Translations under genes and position numbers: made by a program | Assembly (NCBI GenBank): GCA_963783105.1 | Contig: CAWAMI010000003.1 | Location: 372,001 to 436,000 of the forward strand | Direction: 5' to 3' | From: JAVEDQ01 sp963783105 | GTDB lineage: Bacteria; Actinomycetota; Actinomycetes; Frankiales; Frankiaceae | Length of the DNA: 64,000 nt | In this document: piece by piece, positions 57,603 through 64,000 of the stretch | Position numbering within the stretch: the first letter of the stretch is position 1 | Layout of the letters: the number at the start of each line of letters is the position of its first letter | The notes under the pieces: generated by a model | The model's database searches: none | What the model was told of the DNA's origin: nothing | What the model saw: only the letters and a program-made list of their open reading frames with translations

Positions 57603-58075
57603 GCCCGCACCCGGCCGGACGTCCGGGGCGAGCCCCGCCGGGAGCCGGCGCGGCGCTGCTCCTTGATCTCCTGGCGCACCCGGGTCTCGATCTCGCCGCG
57701 GGCGCGCTTCGCGGACGCCTTGCGGACGCCGTAGCTGAAGGCCGCGACCTTGACCGCCGGCCCACCGAGCGTGGCGGCGAACACCGAGGTCAGCGCGCTC
57801 ATGTTGCCGGTGATCGACTGGACGTTCGCGGTGATGGCGTCGACGCGGGCCAGCTCGACGTTCACCTTCGACAGCGCGGAGTTCACCTCGTCGACGGTGG
57901 TGCCGGCCTGCCGGACGCGGTCGGTCCCCTCGTCGATGGCGCGATCCGTCTGACGGACCCGGTCGCCCACCTCGTCGAAGATCTTCGCGAGCTTGAGCAG
58001 CGCCCAGCTTCCGAACAGGGCGAGGACGAGAAACGCCCCGGCCGCGATCAGTCCCGCAACCGCTCCCGCCGACAT
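57599..58075 (-). CDS. DUF948 membrane-anchored coiled-coil protein
   Basis: The ATG at 58075 (MSAGAVAGLIAAGAFLVLAL) gives 158 residues. A membrane helix at about 5-27 is followed by a long helical coil (DEVGDRVRQTDRAIDEGTDR, TVDEVNSALSKVNVELARVD) typical of DUF948, which resembles methyl-accepting-type coils. The C-terminus is basic (KRARGEIETRVRQEIKEQRR). Translationally coupled with the DUF6167 gene. In actinobacteria this unit precedes alaS; molecular role not established. Confidence 0.9.
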   Translation of the reverse strand: MSAGAVAGLIAAGAFLVLALFGSWALLKLAKIFDEVGDRVRQTDRAIDEGTDRVRQAGTTVDEVNSALSKVNVELARVDAITANVQSITGNMSALTSVFAATLGGPAVKVAAFSYGVRKASAKRARGEIETRVRQEIKEQRRAGSRRGSPRTSGRVRA

Positions 58076-58184
58076 GCCGTGTGCGCCCCTTTGTCCGAGC
58101 CCGTGTGCCGGAGCCGACCCTACCGGCACGGTGCGTGAGCACCGGGAAGATGCCGCCGACACGCAGGCCCGACCCTGCCACGAA

Positions 58185-58267
58185 GATCAGCAGCAGCGAG
58201 GGAGATCGACATCCCGGGGAGCAACCCCCGACACGCCGGACGTCGATCTTCCCGGTTGCTGCTGATC
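58185..58267. repeat. 30-bp imperfect inverted repeat (dispersed family)
   Basis: Arms 58185-58214 and 58238-58267 match at 25 of 30 positions around a 23-nt loop; the outer 11 bp (GATCAGCAGCA) are perfect. The right arm (58242-58267) shares 23 of 26 bases with the right arm of the repeat at 32281-32365. It could end rarA transcription, but sharing between loci points to a genome-wide element. Confidence 0.8.
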
Positions 58268-58292
58268 ATGGACCCGGGGCGCGCGGGAAGGC

Positions 58293-58324
58293 AGGCGGGC
58301 AGGCGGGCAGGCGGGCAGGCGGGC
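58293..58324. repeat. AGGCGGGC tandem repeat, four copies
   Basis: AGGCGGGC is repeated exactly four times (8-bp period), giving five or more closely spaced GGG/GG runs on the plus strand that could fold as a G-quadruplex. It starts 18 bp below the rarA stop. Confidence 0.85.
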
Positions 58325-58341
58325 AGCCGGGTGGGCGGACG

Positions 58342-59718
58342 TCAGCCGCCGCGCTCGGCCCGCTCGGCCTCGTCCGGCTCGGCGGGCCGGCAGCGCGGGC
58401 GCCACTCGTCGATGTCCGCCGCCGCGAACGTGCCGAGCACCTCGCGCAGGTAGGCGGTGCGCCGCCGGTAGGTCGGCTCCCGCTCGGTGGGTTGGTAGTA
58501 GACCCGGCCGACGACGCTGTCCGGCGCGTACTGCTGGGCGACGACGCCGCCGGGGAAGTCGTGCGGATAGCGGTAGCCCCGGCCGTGCTGGAGCTTCTTC
58601 GCCCCCGGGTAGTGGGCGTCGCGAAGGTGCGGCGGCACCTGGCCGGTCCGGCCGGCCTGGACGTCGGCGCGGGCCCGACCGAGGGCGGCGATGACGGCGT
58701 TCGACTTCGGTGCGAGCGAGCAGTGGATGACCGCCTGGGCCAGGTTCAGCTGCGCCTCGGGCAGACCGACGAGTTCGAGCGCCGACGCGGCGGCGACCGC
58801 GACCTGCAGCGCGGTCGGGTCGGCCATGCCGATGTCCTCGGAGGCGAGGATGACGATGCGCCGGGCGATGAAGCGCGGGTCCTCCCCCGCCTCGAGCATC
58901 CGGGCGAGGTAGTGCAGCGCCGCGTCGACGTCGCCGCCCCGCATCGACTTGATGAACGCGCTGACGACGTCGTAGTGCTGGTCGCCGTCCCGGTCGTAGC
59001 GCACCGCCGCGCGGTCGACCGCCCGCTCGAGGGTGGCGAGGTCGAGGACGCCCTCGGTCACCCCCGGAGCCTCGAGCGCCGTCAGCGCCCGGCGCGCGTC
59101 GCCGCCCGCCACCGTGACGAGGTGCGCCTCGGCCTCGGGCGTGAGCTCGAGCTTGCCCCCGAACCCGCGCGGGTCGCTGAGCGCGCGCCGGAGCACCTCG
59201 CGGATGTCGTCCTCGGTCAGCGGCTCGAGCCGCAGCAGCAGCGAGCGGGACAGCAGCGGCGAGACGATCGAAAAGAACGGGTTCTCGGTGGTGGCCGCGA
59301 TGAGGACCAGCCAGCCGTTCTCGACCGCCGGGAGCAGCACGTCCTGCTGGGCCTTCGAGAAGCGGTGCACCTCGTCGAGGAACAGCACCGTGCGCTCACC
59401 CAGCCCGGCCTGCGCCTGCCTCGCCTCCTCGATGACGGCCCGGACCTCCTTGACGCCGGCGCTCACCGCCGACAGTTCGCGGAAGCGGCGTCCCTTGGCG
59501 AGTAGGTGCGCGATGGTCGTCTTGCCGCTGCCGGGCGGACCGACCAGCATCACCGACTGACTGGCGCCCTGTTCGGCGAGGCGGAGCAGCGGGCCGCCCG
59601 GCCCGAGCAGACCCCGCTGCCCGATGACCTCGTCGACCGAGCGCGGACGCAGTCGGGCCGCCAGGGGTGCCGTCGCGGCGGCGTCGTAGAGGCCCTCGCC
59701 GGAGTCGAAGAGCGTCAC
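58342..59718 (-). CDS. rarA: Replication-associated recombination protein A (RarA/MgsA AAA ATPase)
   Basis: The GTG at 59718 (VTLFDSGEGLYDAAATAPLA) gives 458 residues and matches the family N-terminus; a GTG at 59781 adds a poor extension. Walker A GPPGSGKTT is at 60-68, Walker B VLFLDEVHRF at 111-120, sensor 1 IAATTENPFF, and the arginine finger is in SPLLSRSLLL. The C-terminal half has GGDVDAALHYLARMLEAGED and IARRIVILASEDIG. It acts at stalled replication forks. Its position upstream of the DUF948-DUF6167-alaS genes is common in actinobacteria. Confidence 0.95.
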   Translation of the reverse strand: MTLFDSGEGLYDAAATAPLAARLRPRSVDEVIGQRGLLGPGGPLLRLAEQGASQSVMLVGPPGSGKTTIAHLLAKGRRFRELSAVSAGVKEVRAVIEEARQAQAGLGERTVLFLDEVHRFSKAQQDVLLPAVENGWLVLIAATTENPFFSIVSPLLSRSLLLRLEPLTEDDIREVLRRALSDPRGFGGKLELTPEAEAHLVTVAGGDARRALTALEAPGVTEGVLDLATLERAVDRAAVRYDRDGDQHYDVVSAFIKSMRGGDVDAALHYLARMLEAGEDPRFIARRIVILASEDIGMADPTALQVAVAAASALELVGLPEAQLNLAQAVIHCSLAPKSNAVIAALGRARADVQAGRTGQVPPHLRDAHYPGAKKLQHGRGYRYPHDFPGGVVAQQYAPDSVVGRVYYQPTEREPTYRRRTAYLREVLGTFAAADIDEWRPRCRPAEPDEAERAERGG

Positions 59719-59749
59719 GGGCACGACCGTAGCGCGCGCCGCTGAGCTG

Positions 59750-59940
59750 CGAGGCGCGGCGGCCAGCAGCGCCGCGGTCACCAGGAGGGCCGCCGGGATT
59801 TGCCGACCTGCCCTCGTCGAGGGCGGGGAACAGCGGCCGGTGGAACAGGTGGACGCCGTAGCTCACCTGCCCCAACCTTCGCGGAGGGCTTGCGAGCAGG
59901 CGGCTCAGCCGACGGAGCCATCGGTCGCTGGGCCTTTCGA
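59750..59940 (-). pseudogene. Possible C-terminal remnant of an acyltransferase-3 protein
   Basis: On the minus strand a frame reads RLGQVSYGVHLFHRPLFPAL (near 59878-59820), close to the SYGxYLWHWP motif of acyltransferase-3 family membrane proteins. It then loses frame: a hydrophobic stretch IPAALLVTAALLAAAP (near 59800-59755) follows in another frame. No N-terminal part is present upstream, where the frame is short. I read this as a decayed fragment; chance similarity is possible. No other gene is seen between rarA and the flippase (59719-60005). Confidence 0.3.
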
Positions 59941-60005
59941 GCGAAAGAGCGAGCGGCGGGCGCGGACAGGGCGCGCCGGCAGGCCATAACCGTTAGCGTC
60001 AGATC

Positions 60006-61637
60006 ATGACGGATCCGTACGCCTCGGTCGAAGCGAGCGAGCCGCGTACGCATGGCGACGACGTCCGTCCCGCGGACGTCCGTGTCGACGGATCCGGTGC
60101 CGACGGAGCCGGTGCCGATGGAGCCGGTTCCGACGAGACCCGCTCCGGTGCCGGCGACCTGCGCACGCGAGCGGTGCGCGGCTTCGCCTGGTCGATGATC
60201 TCCTTCGGCGGCAACAAGCTGCTGGTGTTCGTCAGCACGCTGGTGCTCGCGCGACTGCTCGCCCCGTCGGACTTCGGCGTCGTCGCCGCCGGACTGACGT
60301 TCATGGCGTACCTGGAGCTCACCCTCGACCTGGGGATGAGCGCCGCGGTCATCTACCAGCAGGAGCGCGGTCACACCCGCAGCGTCCACGTCGCCTTCAC
60401 CATGAACGCGGGCATCTGCGTGCTGCTCGCGGCACTCAACCTGCTGCTGGCCCCGGCCACCGCCGCCTTCTTCCAGGTGCCCGACTCGGCGGACGTGTTC
60501 CGCGTGCTGTCGCTCTACGTCCTGCTCCGCGGCGTCGGCGCCCTGCAGGAGGCGCTGCTGACCCGGGACCTGATGTTCCGGCAGAAGGCCGCGTCGCAGT
60601 TGACCCGGGCGGTCGTCCGCGGCGGGCTCGGGGTCGCGCTGGCACTCGCGGGCTTCGGCGTCTGGGCGCTGGTGTGGTCGTTCCTCGCCGCGGAGGCCGC
60701 GGGCACCGCCGTCGCCTGGTACTACAGCGGCTACCGGCCGCGGCTGCTGTTCGATCGCGCGGCGGCCCGCCCGCTGCTGAAGTTCGGCGCGCCGGTGGTG
60801 GCGCTCGACCTGCTCGCGGAGTTGGGGATGAACTCCGACTACCTGGTCATCGGCCACGTCATCGGGGCGAGCGCCCTGGGCCTCTACACGATGGCCTACC
60901 GCCTGCCGGAGCTGCTCATCAGCAACGTGTACTGGATCTTCTCGTCGGTGGCCTTCCCGGTCCTGTCCTCGGCCCGCGCCGGCGACTGGAGCCTGTTCCG
61001 CAGTTCGATGCTGCGCAGTCTGCGACTGGTCACGCTGTTCGGGTTCCCGGTCAGCGTCGGTCTGGCGCTGGTGTCGCGCGACGCCGTCACGGTCCTGTTC
61101 TCGCAGAAGTGGGCCGGGGCCGGCACGCCCATGGCGTTGATCTCGCTGGCCGTGGGGCTGGCCGCCGTCGGCTACGGCTCCGGTGACGCCTTCAAGGCCG
61201 CCGGACGACCCGGGACGCTGCTGGTGTTCAACTCGATCAGCGCGGTCGTCGTCGTGGTCTTCTTCGTCCTGGCCGCACCCCACGGGATCGTCGCGGTGGC
61301 GGCGGTGCACCTCAGCTACAACTTCGTCTACGGGCTCCTGCGGCTGGCGTTGGCGAACCACCTCGTCGGGACCACGTGGACCGACGTCCTCGCGTCCCTG
61401 CGTCCCGCACTCTCGGTGTCGGCCGGGATCGCTCTCGTCGCCCTGCCGGTCCGGCTCGTCGTCGCGCCCGGCGCGCTGGGGCTCGTGTTGATCGGCCTCG
61501 CCGTGGTCGCCGGGTCAGCGCTCGGGCTGCTGATCGCCGGGAAGTCGACGATCACCGACCTCCGGGAGCTGGCCGGAGACCTCACCCGCCGGCGGCAGCG
61601 GACGGTCGCCGCCGACCCGGTCGCCGTTGCCGACTGA
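60006..61637 (+). CDS. Wzx-like polysaccharide flippase (MOP superfamily)
   Basis: A 543-residue protein with 12-14 membrane segments. A disordered N-terminus carries a 12-bp tandem repeat (GADGAGADGAGSD) before residue 55. RTRAVRGFAWSMISFGGNKL opens the first helix, with FVSTLVLARLLAPSDFGVVAA the signature turn of the Wzx/RfbX group. Transports lipid-linked glycan units across the membrane. No glycosyltransferase lies in the window, but the next gene is a FemAB/BioF2-like acetyltransferase. The last 123 bp overlap that convergent gene's 3' end. Confidence 0.9.
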   Translation: MTDPYASVEASEPRTHGDDVRPADVRVDGSGADGAGADGAGSDETRSGAGDLRTRAVRGFAWSMISFGGNKLLVFVSTLVLARLLAPSDFGVVAAGLTFMAYLELTLDLGMSAAVIYQQERGHTRSVHVAFTMNAGICVLLAALNLLLAPATAAFFQVPDSADVFRVLSLYVLLRGVGALQEALLTRDLMFRQKAASQLTRAVVRGGLGVALALAGFGVWALVWSFLAAEAAGTAVAWYYSGYRPRLLFDRAAARPLLKFGAPVVALDLLAELGMNSDYLVIGHVIGASALGLYTMAYRLPELLISNVYWIFSSVAFPVLSSARAGDWSLFRSSMLRSLRLVTLFGFPVSVGLALVSRDAVTVLFSQKWAGAGTPMALISLAVGLAAVGYGSGDAFKAAGRPGTLLVFNSISAVVVVVFFVLAAPHGIVAVAAVHLSYNFVYGLLRLALANHLVGTTWTDVLASLRPALSVSAGIALVALPVRLVVAPGALGLVLIGLAVVAGSALGLLIAGKSTITDLRELAGDLTRRRQRTVAADPVAVAD

Positions 61638-62780
61638 CGGGTCCGGCTGCGACGACTGCGAGGACTGCGACGACTGCGGCGCATCGCTTCCGCGGCCCCT
61701 GACCCGGTCCCGACCCGCCCGCGCCCGGCGGACCCCGGCCGACAGCGCAGGCCGGATCGTCGCCCGATACCGATAGGCCGCGCGCCACGGTCCGCGGTAG
61801 GCGGTCAGCGCCACCCGTGGCAGGGACTCGGACGTCCAGCGCAGCTTGTAGTCCTCCGCCCCGCCGAGGAACTCGTAGTAGGAGCAGCCCTCCTCCTCGA
61901 TCGCCGCCCGGAGCGCCCGCGCACGCAGGACGAGGCCTGGGGACAGGCGGGCGTGCTTCTCGTCGTATCCGGTCTTGAGGAGCCAGGAGCCGCCCGCGAA
62001 CACGCACCCGAGATCGCCCGCGATCAGCTCGCCGTCGAGCTCGAGCAGGTAGAGCCGGAGATATCCCGCGTCGGCCGCGGCTCGCGCGAAGTCCCGGTAG
62101 AGCTGCTCGATCCGCGCATCGCTGACGATCGCGGTGCCGCCCTGACCCTTCCAGCCCGACGCCTCCATCCGGAGAAAGGCGGGCAGGTCGCGGTCGACGT
62201 CCTCGGCCGTGGTGCCCACCCGGAGGTCGAGCCGGCCGGCCCGTTCGAGCGCGCGCTGGCGGCGGGCGACCTGCGACCGGAGGTTGCGGCTGCGGCCCGC
62301 CAGGAGGTCCTGGTAGGAACCGGGCAGCTCGAGGCGCGGGCTCGGGCGCCGGTCGGCCTCCCACACCCGGTACCCGCGGACCTGCAGCACCTCCCGCGCG
62401 CACCCGGCCCCCGAGGGCGAGTCACGCAAGCCGTTGAGCTGCAACCGGCCGCTGCCACCGAGGTCGCCCACGGCCCGCCAGACCTGGCGCCTCGCCTCGT
62501 CGTCGACCGCCACGACGTCCCAGTCGTTGGTGTCCTCGCCGGAGGCGGAGGACAGGCCGGCCCAGCGCCGCCGCCCCCGGCGCAGGCAGGCCCCGGCCAC
62601 CAGCCGGCCGTCGGCGTCGCGGAAGAGGAGCAGGAGGAACCCCTGCTCCCCGAACGCCCGCCACCAGGAGTTGAGCCACGCCGTCGTCAGGAACAGGTTC
62701 CGGCCGCGCTCGGCCAGCGCGTCCCATTCCTCCGCGTGCTTCGACAGCACCGCGAGGTCGCGGTGCTCCTCCACCCGCAC
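61515..62780 (-). CDS. FemAB/BioF2-like GNAT acetyltransferase (CelD type)
   Basis: A 421-residue protein. The region NLFLTTAWLNSWWRAFGEQG, then the acyltransferase core LRSQVARRQRALERAGRLDL, FLRMEASGWKGQGGTAIVSD, LRLYLLELDGELIAGDLGCV, YDEKHARLSPGLVLRARALR and EFLGGAEDYKLRWTSE matches the BioF2-like/CelD family associated with exopolysaccharide or cell-wall modification. Beyond residue 360 the tail is Ser/Gln/Pro/Gly-rich with SSQSSQSSQ (9-bp units) and overlaps the flippase gene tail to tail by 123 bp. Probably co-functions with the flippase in surface glycan acetylation. Confidence 0.88.
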   Translation of the reverse strand: MRVEEHRDLAVLSKHAEEWDALAERGRNLFLTTAWLNSWWRAFGEQGFLLLLFRDADGRLVAGACLRRGRRRWAGLSSASGEDTNDWDVVAVDDEARRQVWRAVGDLGGSGRLQLNGLRDSPSGAGCAREVLQVRGYRVWEADRRPSPRLELPGSYQDLLAGRSRNLRSQVARRQRALERAGRLDLRVGTTAEDVDRDLPAFLRMEASGWKGQGGTAIVSDARIEQLYRDFARAAADAGYLRLYLLELDGELIAGDLGCVFAGGSWLLKTGYDEKHARLSPGLVLRARALRAAIEEEGCSYYEFLGGAEDYKLRWTSESLPRVALTAYRGPWRAAYRYRATIRPALSAGVRRARAGRDRVRGRGSDAPQSSQSSQSSQPDPSVGNGDRVGGDRPLPPAGEVSGQLPEVGDRRLPGDQQPER

Positions 62781-62806
62781 GCGACGGCCGCTCCCAGCCC
62801 CGGCGC

Positions 62807-64000
<1,194 letters not shown>

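Larger units (their letters stand above)
58076..58341. other. 266-bp intergenic region with dispersed and tandem repeats
   Basis: This gap lies between the rarA stop and the DUF948 start, both on the minus strand. It holds the inverted repeat at 58185-58267 and the AGGCGGGC tandem at 58293-58324. A shorter piece of the same repeat family (GCACCGGGAAGAT, near 58138-58150) precedes them. No gene. Confidence 0.6.

Overview
The window is 64 kb of very GC-rich DNA with closely packed genes on both strands and frequent 4-bp ATGA start/stop overlaps. Several features are typical of high-GC Actinomycetota: a cyclic-di-AMP riboswitch ahead of an NlpC/P60 protein, a mycobacterial-type fadA2-fabG4-htdX set, DUF6114/DUF6230 and DUF6458 proteins, a DUF3516 helicase, a PAC2 protein, and the order rarA-DUF948-DUF6167-alaS-ruvX-mltG-aroE. 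I cannot fix the order or genus. No rRNA, tRNA, CRISPR array, transposase or phage gene is recognisable, so this looks like ordinary chromosome.

Layout. 1-10.6 kb: a partial ROK kinase, a PPK2 kinase, a GMC oxidoreductase, a quinone-oxidoreductase-like MDR enzyme, a frameshifted LppX-type lipoprotein, a DUF3516 helicase bracketed by a hairpin repeat, an aldo/keto reductase and an XRE regulator. 10.6-21 kb: a run of cell-envelope proteins (CAP protein, riboswitch-controlled NlpC/P60 lipoprotein, DUF4232 lipoprotein, a membrane protein with an acidic tail, a spermidine-synthase-like membrane protein, an L,D-transpeptidase), some small low-complexity proteins and a PAC2 protein. 21-30 kb: HxlR/thiolase and TetR/MFS divergent pairs, each with visible paired operators, plus a 1066-residue BTAD/AAA regulator. 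30-37.6 kb: a dinucleotide-binding reductase, DinB, a monooxygenase/YjbR pair, and the fatty-acid genes htdX, fabG4 and fadA2 opposite a TetR gene. 37.6-50.6 kb: RDD-DUF6114 and DUF6230; an apparent operon NfeD-flotillin-transhydrogenase domain I-domain III; Nudix, PEBP and DUF349 proteins; a SRPBCC/CrtI-like pair; a matrixin-like metalloprotease; PilB. 50.6-64 kb: a DUF4388 protein, aroE-mltG-ruvX-alaS-DUF6167-DUF948-rarA, a Wzx-like flippase overlapping a FemAB/BioF2-like acetyltransferase tail to tail, and a 5'-truncated acyl-CoA ligase.

The most unusual gene content is the transhydrogenase. The NAD(H)-binding domain I and the NADP(H)-binding domain III are encoded by overlapping frames, with no sequence for the proton-translocating membrane domain II between or beside them, directly downstream of a flotillin/NfeD pair. 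Other points worth following are two families of dispersed inverted repeats, a 94-bp tandem duplication upstream of the pilB/DUF4388 pair, tandemly repeated start codons at the CrtI-like gene, and the broken lipoprotein gene.

Start codons were chosen by eye from Shine-Dalgarno (SD) spacing and family N-termini; many are GTG. Functions are assigned from motifs remembered from known families, not from searches.
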